Shown here: one piece after another, positions 1-7,048 of the stretch
Numbering within the stretch: position 1 is the stretch's first letter
Layout: each line of letters opens with the position of its first letter
NCBI GenBank assembly: GCA_903906325.1
Contig: CAIVJV010000177.1
Location: forward strand, 1-9,592
DNA length: 9,592 nt
Direction of reading: 5' to 3'
Source: an uncultured Gemmatimonadota bacterium
GTDB taxonomy: Bacteria; Gemmatimonadota; Gemmatimonadetes; Gemmatimonadales; Gemmatimonadaceae
Position numbers and translations under genes: made by a program
Notes under the pieces: model-generated
What the model was told of the DNA's origin: nothing
The model's database searches: none
Seen by the model: only the letters and a program-made list of their open reading frames with translations

Positions 1-1198
1 CCGGTGCCGCGGAACAGATCACCTCACCGGAGCGCGCCGCGCCGCTGAGCGCGAGGATCTGCACGAGGGCATCGGGATGATCGGTCTCTCGGGTGATGGC
101 GTGGGCGACCGTCCCCTCGAGTCCCGCGACCCCCTCACCACCGTCGAGGTGGGCGCGGAGTCCAAGGGGGTCACCCGTCACCCGATGGTAGCCATACCGC
201 CCGGCGCCATCGCGTGAGACGATCGCCATCCCGCGTCCGCGGCCATGCACCTCGCAGCGATCGGGCCCCAGCGGGAGGAGGATGAGGTCCATCGATTCGC
301 GCGCGAGGAGTCGCTCGACGAGCGCCCCCCATCGCGGTCGAAGGGCCGCCCATCCATGCCGCTCCGATGTCGTGAGGTCGAGATAGAGATGCGCCATCGC
401 GTTCCCGCTCACCATCACCGCGAGCGCATCACCGCCGCGCATCGTCCAGGGGTGAGCACGGAGGCCGTAGCCCTCCGCACGCAAGAGATCGGCGAGGTCG
501 TCATGGGCCTCGACCGTCGCGTGTCCATGATCGCTGGTGATCCAGATCTCGATCCGTCGGCCGGCCCGTTCGGCATCCTGCTGAAGCGCTGCGACGGTGG
601 CGTCGACCACGGCGACCGCATCCAGCACCTCGGGCGCCGCGTGACCGAACCGATGCGAACACTTGTCGATCCCGGGGAGGGCGAGCATCGCGAACGGGGG
701 TCGCTCGACACGCACGCGGTGGGTGAACGCGGTGGCGAACTCCTGCTCGAAGCGGAGCCAGCCCGGGAGATCGCCGCGGAAGTGGTGCCAGGCGAGCCGG
801 AGCCAGAAGGCGACCGAGCCATCCAGGCGTTGCGGCCGGGCGAGCCCCCGATTGAAGGGGGAGAGGGCCGCGATCGCCCGCGGTTCCGATTCGAAGAGGG
901 TGGGAGACCCCGGATGGAGATCGCGATCCGCCCACATCGCCTCGATCCCCACGTAGCTCCGTGCCCGACGCCGCGCGCGGTCCCACCAGCGGATCCCGGG
1001 GATCCCCATGCGCCCGGGATGACAGCCGGTGAGGAAGGGGAGGTAGGCAGGCCCCGTCACCGACGGGAAGACCGAGGTGATCACCCGATCGCTCCCCTCG
1101 GCGGCGAGCCGCGCGAGGGCGGGGGCACGGCCCGCCGCGATGCCGCGTGTCAGGGTGTCGGGTCGGGCGCCGTCCGCGATCAGGAGGACGACGGTCAT
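1..1198 (-). CDS. Alkaline-phosphatase-superfamily phosphodiesterase / nucleotide pyrophosphatase-like protein (3' end cut by window)
   Basis: The frame is open from an ATG at 1198 to the left edge, giving 399 residues with no stop, so the C-terminus is missing. It begins MTVVLLIADGARPDTL, with the first metal-binding Asp at D9. The segment FPSVTGPAY follows, with the predicted nucleophile T48. Further metal ligands are D178 and H182 (DKCSH, matching the DxxxH of NPP-type enzymes), D223-H224 in ITSDHGH, and H318 in CEVHGRG. This is the full two-zinc ligand set of type I phosphodiesterases. No signal peptide or membrane segment is visible, because the first beta strand starts at residue 3, so a cytoplasmic enzyme is likely. 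Known relatives cleave nucleotide pyrophosphates or phosphodiesters; the substrate here is unknown. The start has no Shine-Dalgarno-like sequence. The gene is divergent from the LOG-family gene, 53 bases away. The superfamily call is firm and the substrate class is weak. Confidence 0.88.
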   Translation of the reverse strand, partial: MTVVLLIADGARPDTLTRGIAAGRAPALARLAAEGSDRVITSVFPSVTGPAYLPFLTGCHPGRMGIPGIRWWDRARRRARSYVGIEAMWADRDLHPGSPTLFESEPRAIAALSPFNRGLARPQRLDGSVAFWLRLAWHHFRGDLPGWLRFEQEFATAFTHRVRVERPPFAMLALPGIDKCSHRFGHAAPEVLDAVAVVDATVAALQQDAERAGRRIEIWITSDHGHATVEAHDDLADLLRAEGYGLRAHPWTMRGGDALAVMVSGNAMAHLYLDLTTSERHGWAALRPRWGALVERLLARESMDLILLPLGPDRCEVHGRGRGMAIVSRDGAGRYGYHRVTGDPLGLRAHLDGGEGVAGLEGTVAHAITRETDHPDALVQILALSGAARSGEVICSAAP

Positions 1199-1251
1199 CG
1201 CGAGGCGGCGCGGTGCCAGTGAGCCACGGCCTAAGATAGACTTCAGGCCAC
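1199..1251. promoter_or_regulatory. Compact divergent intergenic region with candidate promoters
   Basis: These 53 bases must hold the 5' signals of two divergent genes. On the plus strand TAAGAT (1232-1237) could be a -10 element ending 14 bases before the ATG at 1252, though no good -35 lies upstream. On the minus strand TATCTT (1238 to 1233) has a possible -35, TTGGGA (1262 to 1257), 18 bases away and inside the first codons of the LOG gene. GGCCT and AGGCC at 1229-1233 and 1245-1249 form a short imperfect inverted repeat around the A/T-rich core. These are matches by eye only; no start site has been shown. Confidence 0.35.
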
Positions 1252-2103
1252 ATGGCTCCCAAGCGTTCGCGTCCGATCTCCGCCCCGCGCCGGGCTCCCG
1301 CGCCCGAGGCCGCCACGGGTCCCGGGCCGTCGGCCGCGATCCCGCGCGCCGCGACCGATGACGCCATCGGGGACACCGCCTGGGCGCTCACCGAGGATGC
1401 CATGCTCCTGCAGTACGGTGGGCCCCGCGCCGACTTCCGGAGCTCGGACCCGTGGCGCGTGATGCGCATCATGTCGGAGTTCGTCGAGGGCTTCGACAAG
1501 CTCGCGCACATCGAGAAGGGGGTCTCGATCTTCGGCTCGGCGCGTACGAATCCCGACGATCCCATGTACGGGGCGGCGGTCGAGACGGCCCGGCTCCTCG
1601 CGGCGCACGGCTTCTCCGTCATCACCGGTGCGGGGCCGGGGATCATGGAGGCCGCCAATAAGGGGGCCAAGCTCGGCGGCGGGGAGTCGATCGGGTGCAA
1701 CATCGAGCTCCCCTTCGAGCAGGGGACCAATCCCTACGTCGATACCAACGTCGCCTTCCGCTACTTCATCGTGCGCAAGACGATGTTCATCAAGTACTCG
1801 AGCGCCTTCATCATCTTCCCGGGAGGCTACGGCACCTTCGACGAGCTCTTCGAGGCGCTGACGCTGATCCAGACGGGGAAGATCTCGCAGTTCCCGGTGG
1901 TGCTCTTCGGGACGCACTACTGGGCCGGGTTGGTGCGCTGGCTCCAGAGCCGGGTGTTGGAGGAGCGGAAGATCAGTCCGCCTGACCTCGAGCTGCTGAC
2001 CTTGACCGATGACCCAGCCGAGGCGGCCCGCGTGGTCGCGGACGCATACGAACTTCAATTACAGGCGGCCCAAGCACGGGCCACCAAGGGGCGACAGCGA
2101 TGA
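1252..2103 (+). CDS. LOG-family (TIGR00730) Rossmann-fold protein, probable nucleotide 5'-monophosphate phosphoribohydrolase
   Basis: This 283-residue protein carries the marks of the LOG family, formerly called lysine decarboxylase-like. These are SIFGSAR near residue 91, TGAGPGIMEAANKG from T125, the Arg of FIVRKTMF (R175), and the signature PGGYGTFDE from P190 to E198. In characterised members the Arg and the signature Glu cleave the N-glycosidic bond of nucleoside monophosphates, releasing base and ribose 5-phosphate; plant and actinobacterial members activate cytokinins. About 85 residues precede the core. The first 35 are rich in Pro, Ala and Arg and are probably disordered, so the protein is longer than the usual ~190-residue LOG and nearer the longer type II forms. 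It is not a lysine decarboxylase. No strong ribosome binding site precedes the ATG. Its TGA overlaps the next ATG (ATGA), implying translational coupling with the deoxyhypusine-synthase-like gene. The base it acts on cannot be deduced. Confidence 0.93.
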   Translation: MAPKRSRPISAPRRAPAPEAATGPGPSAAIPRAATDDAIGDTAWALTEDAMLLQYGGPRADFRSSDPWRVMRIMSEFVEGFDKLAHIEKGVSIFGSARTNPDDPMYGAAVETARLLAAHGFSVITGAGPGIMEAANKGAKLGGGESIGCNIELPFEQGTNPYVDTNVAFRYFIVRKTMFIKYSSAFIIFPGGYGTFDELFEALTLIQTGKISQFPVVLFGTHYWAGLVRWLQSRVLEERKISPPDLELLTLTDDPAEAARVVADAYELQLQAAQARATKGRQR

Positions 2104-3338
2104 GTGGGACGGACAAGGGCCGCGCACGGGGTGGGTTCAAGGCATCACGCCACGGCACCGGGGCGCGCGCGAGCGCGGCGGGCAACAAGAGCGCCCAGAA
2201 GAAGGCCGCCGAGCAGCGCGAGGCCAAGAGCCCGAAGGTCGGGACCAAGGCCGTGAGCCATTTCCTGCGCGGCAAGCGGATCGAGCCGCGGAAGATCGAT
2301 GGGCGCGAGACCGTCGTGCAGCTCGTCGAAGGGACCTTCCAGAGCTACAACTCGGGGCGCCTCCGTGAGGCCTGTGCCCTCTTCACCGAGTTGATGCTCG
2401 AGAAGCAGGTCACGGTGGGGATGACGCTCACGGGGGCGCTCACGCCCGCCGGCCTCGGGATGAGCACCATCATCCCGCTCATGGAGGCGGGCTTCGTCGA
2501 CTGGATCATCTCGACCGGGGCCAATCTCTACCACGATACCCACTTCGGGCTCGGGCTCTCGATGCACCGTGGGAATCCGCAGGCCTCGGACACCGTGCTG
2601 CGCGAGGAGGGTGTCGTCCGCATCTATGACGTCTTCTTCGACTATGACGTCCTCCTCTCCACGGACGCCTTCTTCCGGAAGATCATCCGCGCCCCGGAGT
2701 TCCAGCGCACGATGTCGAGCGCGGAGTTCCACCATCTCTGTGGGAAGTACCTCGTGGAGCGCGAGAAGGCGCTTGGGATCCCGCAGAAGTCCCTGTTGGC
2801 CGCGGCGTATCGCTGTGGGGTGCCGATCTACACCAGCTCCCCGGGCGACTCCAGCATCGGGATGAACATCGCCGCCCTGGCGCTCGAGGGCGGGACCTGC
2901 GTGATCGATCCCAATCGCGACGTGAACGAGACGGCGAGCATCGTGCTCCATGCCAAGCGCTCCGGTGGGCAGAGCGCGGTGCTCATCGCCGGGGGCGGCT
3001 CGCCGAAGAACTTCGCGCTCCAGACCGAGCCGCAGATCCAAGAGGTCTTGGGGATCGACGAGAAGGGGCACGATTACTTCCTGCAGATCACCGATGCGCG
3101 TCCCGACACCGGCGGGCTCTCGGGTGCGACGCCGGCTGAGGCGGTGAGCTGGGGGAAGATCGATCCCGACAAACTTCCCGATGCGGTGGTCTGTTATCTC
3201 GACTCGACGATCGCGCTCCCGATCCTCACGAGCTATGCGCTCGCCAAGCGGAAGCCGCGGAAGCTCAAGCGCCTCTACGATCAGCGCGGCACGATGATGC
3301 GGACGCTCGTGCGGGAGTTCGAAAAGGCGAACGGCTAG
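2100..3338 (+). CDS. Deoxyhypusine-synthase-like protein (bacterial DHS family)
   Basis: The 412-residue protein matches the deoxyhypusine synthase fold, most clearly at SGATPAEAVSWGKIDPDKL. This contains the equivalents of human E323, W327 and catalytic K329, here E347, W351 and K353. Authentic DHS moves the butylamine of spermidine, using NAD, to a lysine of eIF5A. Bacteria have no eIF5A, and several members of the wider family act in polyamine synthesis such as homospermidine formation. Differences from the human enzyme support another substrate. The acidic pair of GGVEED is replaced by Asn-Leu-Tyr-His (142-145), the histidine region reads GGGSPKNF (298-305), and human D316 aligns with L340. 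Residues 1-50 are a Lys/Arg/Ala-rich tail with no counterpart in DHS. A GTG at 2253 is an alternative start, but the 4-base overlap with the LOG gene favours 2100. The gene ends inside a strong hairpin. The family is certain and the reaction is not. Confidence 0.9.
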   Translation: MSGTDKGRARGGFKASRHGTGARASAAGNKSAQKKAAEQREAKSPKVGTKAVSHFLRGKRIEPRKIDGRETVVQLVEGTFQSYNSGRLREACALFTELMLEKQVTVGMTLTGALTPAGLGMSTIIPLMEAGFVDWIISTGANLYHDTHFGLGLSMHRGNPQASDTVLREEGVVRIYDVFFDYDVLLSTDAFFRKIIRAPEFQRTMSSAEFHHLCGKYLVEREKALGIPQKSLLAAAYRCGVPIYTSSPGDSSIGMNIAALALEGGTCVIDPNRDVNETASIVLHAKRSGGQSAVLIAGGGSPKNFALQTEPQIQEVLGIDEKGHDYFLQITDARPDTGGLSGATPAEAVSWGKIDPDKLPDAVVCYLDSTIALPILTSYALAKRKPRKLKRLYDQRGTMMRTLVREFEKANG

Positions 3339-3362
3339 CGACCGATCGGTCGCGAGCCGTTC
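3329..3362. terminator. Long hairpin at the convergent junction, probable bidirectional terminator
   Basis: GAACGGCT (3329-3336) pairs with AGCCGTTC (3355-3362). Inside it is a perfect 16-base palindrome, GCGACCGATCGGTCGC (3338-3353), separated from the outer arms by one A/G mismatch. The hairpin is 8 plus 6 base pairs with a GATC loop, and it includes the stop codon of the deoxyhypusine-synthase-like gene. On the plus strand no T tract follows. On the minus strand the hairpin is followed closely by TTTT, so it looks better suited to ending transcripts of the M28 operon. Confidence 0.6.
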
Positions 3363-3386
3363 CCTCCCGCTCGACGCGCCGCCCGG

Positions 3387-5054
3387 TCAGCGCACGGCAG
3401 CCGGGAGCGACCGTTGCGCCTTCGGGCACTCGCGCCAGACGCCCGGCTGTCCGTTCTGGCCACCCGGGAGCGGGTCCATCAGGTCGCGCGGCATCCGCTC
3501 CGGGTCCTCGCTCGCCAGATACGCGAGCATCGCGGTGAGCGTCGCGTTGTGCTTGAGATCCGCCTCCACGACCTTGTCATAGGTGTCGCGGTCGGTGTGC
3601 CAGGTGCTGAAGGAATAGTCCCAGCCCAGGGCGCCCATGCTGAAGGCCGGCGTCTTGTGACAGACGAACGAGGCGTGGTCGGTGCCGCCGGTGGACTGCC
3701 CGCTCGTCGGGGTGAAGCGCATCCACTTGGTCAGATCGTTCGGGATCTCCCCGAGGTAGCGCTCGAGCCGCTTCGCCGCCCCCGGGAACGGGCCAGCGGT
3801 GAAGCTCACGATCCGGCCCGTGCCGTTGTCCTGGTTGAAGAGCGCCTGCAGCCCCGCGAGCACCTCCGGATGATCCTCGGTGAAGGCGCGCGAGCCATTG
3901 AGCCCCTGTTCCTCCCCGTTCCAATGGCCCACGAGGATGGTGCGCTTCGGATTGGGATAGACCTGCTTCAGGATCCGGAGCGCCTCGAGCATCATGAGGG
4001 TCCCGGTCCCATTGTCGGTGGCACCCGACGCCGCGGCCCACGAATCGACGTGCGCGGAGAGCACCACATACTCATTCGGCTTCTCGCGGCCCTTGATCTC
4101 GGCGACCACGTTGAAGACCGGACGATCGCCGAGGAGCTCGGAGTCGGTGAAGGCGCGGAGGGTGGGGCCCTGTCCGTTGCGCGCGAGGCGCACGAGGAGC
4201 CCGTAGTCCTCGCAGGTCACCGCGAAGGTCGGGAGGGTCTGGTTCGGCGAGCCGAAGATCTTGTTCGTCCCGGGATAGTTCGACCACTGGAAGGTCAGCA
4301 CGCCGATCGCGCCGGCGTCCTTGAGCTTCTGCCAGATGGAGCGCCCCCCACTCATCGCGACGTTGAGCTGATTCCACTCGAGCTGTAACGCCTGCTGCTG
4401 CGCGTTCACGCGCTCGAGCTCCTCCGGGGCGCTGAACTCACGCCACTGCTGCGGCGAGCGGCAGGAGATCCGCGGGGCGTTCATGGCGAAGAACTTCCCC
4501 TTCACGGTGGGGAGCCAGGCATCGAACGCCTCCGGCGTCGAGATGCCGAGGGGGTAGGCGACGACCTGGCCCTCGATCGGGCCGTTGGTCGACGGACTCC
4601 ACGCCATCGCCGTCGCCTCGAGCGACCGGACGCGCGGGGCGATCAGGTCGAGATGCGTGACGCCTTTGTTCCACCCGAGCCAGGTGCCGTAGCGCTCCCG
4701 CCGTGCACTGACGCCCCAGCCCGCATAGGTGCGGACGAGCCACTCCTGCGCCGCGTCCGACTGTGGCGAGCCGGTGAGGCGCTGGCCGTACTGATCGAGG
4801 AAGACCTGCCCGAGGGCCATCGCCTGCGACCGGTTCATCCCCTCGTCCCAGATCTTCTGGATGGTCGGGTCGCTGGGCGCCGACGTGCGGATGTAGGCGG
4901 GGTACTCGGCGGCCGGGATCGGGTCGGCCATGCGATCACGAGGGGCGGGGGGCATCCCGTTGGGGCCACCGGGACCACCGGGGCCACCAGCCGGGCGCTG
5001 CGCGACGAGCGGCGCGGCGAGGAGGGAGAGGAGCAGGAGGGGACGGCAGGACAC
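3387..5054 (-). CDS. Secreted M28-family zinc metallopeptidase with PA-type insert
   Basis: The 555-residue protein starts with a signal peptide (MSCRPLLLLSLLAAPLVA, cleavage near residue 18-19) and then a Gly/Pro-rich linker to about residue 40. The M28 zinc site is complete: H335 in HVDS, bridging D347 in GATDNG, base E381 and ligand E382 in NGEEQG, D409 in NQDNG, and H460 in GTDHASF. Residues about 150-310 form an insert containing WQKLKDAGAIGVLTFQW, typical of protease-associated domains in carboxypeptidase Q-like and bacterial M28 enzymes. It is expected to be an exported aminopeptidase or dipeptidase; the exact specificity is unknown. The start is GTG, chosen because it precedes the signal peptide and has GGAG six bases upstream. 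It lies 33 bases after the ABC permease in the same direction, so it is probably the last gene of that operon, and it runs into the hairpin at 3329-3362. Confidence 0.92.
   Translation of the reverse strand: MSCRPLLLLSLLAAPLVAQRPAGGPGGPGGPNGMPPAPRDRMADPIPAAEYPAYIRTSAPSDPTIQKIWDEGMNRSQAMALGQVFLDQYGQRLTGSPQSDAAQEWLVRTYAGWGVSARRERYGTWLGWNKGVTHLDLIAPRVRSLEATAMAWSPSTNGPIEGQVVAYPLGISTPEAFDAWLPTVKGKFFAMNAPRISCRSPQQWREFSAPEELERVNAQQQALQLEWNQLNVAMSGGRSIWQKLKDAGAIGVLTFQWSNYPGTNKIFGSPNQTLPTFAVTCEDYGLLVRLARNGQGPTLRAFTDSELLGDRPVFNVVAEIKGREKPNEYVVLSAHVDSWAAASGATDNGTGTLMMLEALRILKQVYPNPKRTILVGHWNGEEQGLNGSRAFTEDHPEVLAGLQALFNQDNGTGRIVSFTAGPFPGAAKRLERYLGEIPNDLTKWMRFTPTSGQSTGGTDHASFVCHKTPAFSMGALGWDYSFSTWHTDRDTYDKVVEADLKHNATLTAMLAYLASEDPERMPRDLMDPLPGGQNGQPGVWRECPKAQRSLPAAVR
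4962..4988 (-). repeat. Three tandem 9-base units encoding a Gly-Gly-Pro linker
   Basis: Three adjacent 9-base units (GGGGCCACC, GGGACCACC, GGGGCCACC on the plus strand) lie in the M28 peptidase gene just after the signal peptide and encode repeated Gly-Gly-Pro. The second unit differs at one base. A gain or loss of one unit would stay in frame and only change linker length. Confidence 0.75.
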
Positions 5055-5060
5055 GGGCGA

Positions 5061-5073
5061 CTCCGCTGCGGAG
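5061..5073 (-). promoter_or_regulatory. Ribosome binding site of the M28 gene within a short inverted repeat
   Basis: On the minus strand GGAG (5064 to 5061) lies six bases before the GTG start at 5054 and sets that start. It is one arm of the inverted repeat CTCCGC-T-GCGGAG, so a small hairpin of four pairs and a five-base loop could partly mask it. The stem is short, so an effect on translation is speculative. Confidence 0.45.
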
Positions 5074-5087
5074 GTGGAGAGTGGAAA

Positions 5088-6329
5088 CTACAGTGACGGC
5101 GAGAGACCGTCCGTCAGGGCATTGCGATAGGCGCGCCAGGCGGGGAGGAGTCCCACCAGCGTGCCGGCGATGACGATGAGACCGAGGTAGAGCCATTCCG
5201 TGGTGCCGAGGGCCTGCATGGTGAGGGCGATGCCGAACCGCGCCTCGACCGCGCCGCGTGCCACGAGGATCCCGCCGTAGACGAGCGCGACACCGAGGCC
5301 GGCGGCGAGCGTGGCGAGCACGCCGGACTCGAGGACCAACAAGGCGACGATCGTGCGCGGTCCCGCGCCGACCGCGCGCAGGATCGCCATCTCCCGCCGC
5401 CGCGATTCGAGCGAGGCGAAGAGGGCGACACACATCCCGATGAGTCCGACGACGAGGGTGAGAGCCGCGACGACGCGGAGGCCGACCTCGGCGCTGCCGA
5501 TGGTCTGCCAGAGTTGCCCGAGCGCGACGCCCGGGATGATCGCCGTCAGTGGTTCCGTGCGGTCCTCGTTCATCTCGCGCTGGAGCTGCAGCGTCTCGAA
5601 CCGGTTCTTGGTCCCGACGAGGAAGGCGGTGATCGGGGCGGGGCCTTCGGTGTGCGGGGACGGCGGCCCCATCATGAGCCCCCCGGCGCCCTCTTCCGCG
5701 GCATGCATCGCGGTGAGGCCGTCGAGCGTCACATAGAGCGCACGATCGATCGGGGTGAAGGTCCGGGCGATGATCCCGCGCACCACGAAGGGATGCGCCG
5801 TGTGCTCCGCGAAGGAGACGGCAGCGACCCCATGGGCGAGCACGACCTCACGGCCGAGGGTGTAGCCCAGCCGCTCGGCCACCTCGGCGCCGATCGCCAC
5901 CTCACGATCGGTCTCCGGGGGGCCACCGGCGGCGAAGGTCACCGAGCGATCGCGGAAGCGGTAGCGCGAGAAGAACTCGGCCGTCGTGCCGATCACGCGG
6001 TGGCCCTGGTGGGCATCGCCGAGCACATAGGGAATCGTCCACCGCACGGCGGGATGCGCACGCCACCGCTCGTACGTCGCCCACGAGACGCTCCCCGTGG
6101 GGGTCGACATCCCGAACACCGTGGAGAGGAGGACCTGTGTGGTCCCGCCCCGTGCGCCGACGATGAGATCGGTGCCTTTGATCGTCCCGGCGAAGCTCTC
6201 ACGCACGCCCCGACGGATATGCTCGATACCCACGAGCAAGGCGACGGAGAGCGCGATGCTGACCAGCGTCAGCCCCGTGATGACCGCGCGGTTCCGGAGC
6301 GAGCGCCAGGCCAAGGAGAGGAGGAGCAT
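5088..6329 (-). CDS. ABC transporter permease, FtsX/MacB-type
   Basis: This 413-residue protein has the topology of FtsX-domain permeases. There is one N-terminal membrane helix (about 15-35), a long extracytoplasmic domain (about 36-280), then three helices at about 285-305, 327-351 and 378-396. Between the second and third helices lies the coupling motif RRREMAILRAVGAGPRTI, characteristic of this type. Such permeases work with a dedicated ATPase, usually as mechanotransmission or lipoprotein/peptide exporters rather than importers. The periplasmic domain includes the His-containing stretch FAEHTAHPFVVRGIIARTFTP (about 173-193) and further His residues at AMHAAEE and SPHTEG, of unknown meaning. 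Its ATG overlaps the stop of the ATPase gene by one base (TGATG), which makes the two a functional pair. The substrate is unknown; the DUF3299 neighbour points to the zrg-type clusters. Confidence 0.92.
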   Translation of the reverse strand: MLLLSLAWRSLRNRAVITGLTLVSIALSVALLVGIEHIRRGVRESFAGTIKGTDLIVGARGGTTQVLLSTVFGMSTPTGSVSWATYERWRAHPAVRWTIPYVLGDAHQGHRVIGTTAEFFSRYRFRDRSVTFAAGGPPETDREVAIGAEVAERLGYTLGREVVLAHGVAAVSFAEHTAHPFVVRGIIARTFTPIDRALYVTLDGLTAMHAAEEGAGGLMMGPPSPHTEGPAPITAFLVGTKNRFETLQLQREMNEDRTEPLTAIIPGVALGQLWQTIGSAEVGLRVVAALTLVVGLIGMCVALFASLESRRREMAILRAVGAGPRTIVALLVLESGVLATLAAGLGVALVYGGILVARGAVEARFGIALTMQALGTTEWLYLGLIVIAGTLVGLLPAWRAYRNALTDGLSPSL

Positions 6330-7048
6330 CAGACCCCGCCCGTGGCGGCGGCGCGATTCAGCTCGCGCAGCGCGAGGGTGCGATCGAAGCGGCCGGCCAA
6401 GCTCAGGTCGTGACTCACGAAGAGCAGGGTGCTCTCCGCCTCGGCCACATTCGCGAACAACAGCTCGAGGAAGCGATCGCGCCGATCCGCGTCGAGGGCG
6501 GAGGTCGGTTCGTCACAGACGATCAGTGCGGGCGCCCCGATGAGGGCACGGGCTACCGCGACGCGCTGCTGTTGTCCCACGCTCAGTGCGGTCACGCGGG
6601 CTTCGAGCAGCGGAGCGATCTCGAGCCGGTCGGCAAGCACGCGCGCCGCCGCATCAGGATCGGTCACGCGGGCGCGACGGTCCGCCGAGAGCCGGCAGGG
6701 GAGGGTGATGTTCTCCCGCACGGTGAGGTACGGGATGAGGTTGAACATCTGGAAGACGTAGCCGAGGTGGGCCGCCCTGAATCGGTCGCGTGCCCCACGC
6801 GAGAGCGTCGTGAGGTCGGTCCCGAGGATGGCGAGCTGGCCCACCTGCGGGGTGAGCACGCCGGCGATGAGCCCGAGGAGGGTCGTCTTCCCACTCCCGC
6901 TCGGCCCATGGAGGAAGACCGTCTCGCCGCGTGCGAACTCGAGCGCGGGCAGATCGATCACCTCATGGCCTGGGACATACGAGAACCGGAGGTCGCGGAT
7001 CGCGACCGCCGGTCCGGTGGTGCCGCGTCTCGCGTCGCGGACGCTCAC
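6329..7048 (-). CDS. ABC transporter ATP-binding protein (MacB/LolD type)
   Basis: The 239-residue ATPase carries all nucleotide-binding motifs. These are Walker A GPSGSGKTT (48-56), the Q loop at Q100 in YVFQMFNLIPYLTV, the signature LSVGQQQRV (155-163), Walker B ALIVCDEPTSALD (174-186) and the H-loop H213 in FVSHD. The signature has Val where most family members have Gly (LSGGQ). The FQMFNLIPYLTVREN stretch is typical of the MacB/LolD/FtsE group that partners FtsX-type permeases, and such a permease follows with a one-base overlap. The start is GTG at 7048, overlapping the DUF3299 stop (GTGA), with GGGGAA just upstream as a ribosome binding site. It acts at the cytoplasmic face of the inner membrane to drive the permease at 5088-6329. 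Confidence 0.95.
   Translation of the reverse strand: MSVRDARRGTTGPAVAIRDLRFSYVPGHEVIDLPALEFARGETVFLHGPSGSGKTTLLGLIAGVLTPQVGQLAILGTDLTTLSRGARDRFRAAHLGYVFQMFNLIPYLTVRENITLPCRLSADRRARVTDPDAAARVLADRLEIAPLLEARVTALSVGQQQRVAVARALIGAPALIVCDEPTSALDADRRDRFLELLFANVAEAESTLLFVSHDLSLAGRFDRTLALRELNRAAATGGV

Noticed and set aside
245..1222. 325-residue open frame on the plus strand
   Set aside because: It is antisense to the phosphodiesterase gene, whose metal-binding motifs are all intact. The translation is a low-complexity Arg/Glu/Gly/Pro product typical of high-GC shadow frames.
501..1730. 409-residue open frame on the minus strand
   Set aside because: It overlaps the phosphodiesterase in another frame and crosses antisense into the LOG gene. 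It shows no domain, and both real genes are clear.
1252..2103. Lysine decarboxylase annotation for the LOG-family gene
   Set aside because: The PGGxGTxxE signature and catalytic Arg mark nucleotide phosphoribohydrolases; the older name for this family is known to be wrong.
2145..3071. 308-residue open frame antisense to the DHS-like gene
   Set aside because: It has no recognisable motif, and the opposite strand encodes a well-conserved family protein.
2100..3338. True deoxyhypusine synthase acting on eIF5A
   Set aside because: The organism is bacterial, and several residues of the eukaryotic active site are replaced although the lysine is kept.
3414..4388. 324-residue open frame antisense to the M28 peptidase
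   Set aside because: A shadow of codon bias; the M28 zinc ligands on the other strand are complete.
5514..6413. 299-residue open frame antisense to the permease and the end of the ATPase
   Set aside because: It spans two real genes with an established overlap and has no domain features.
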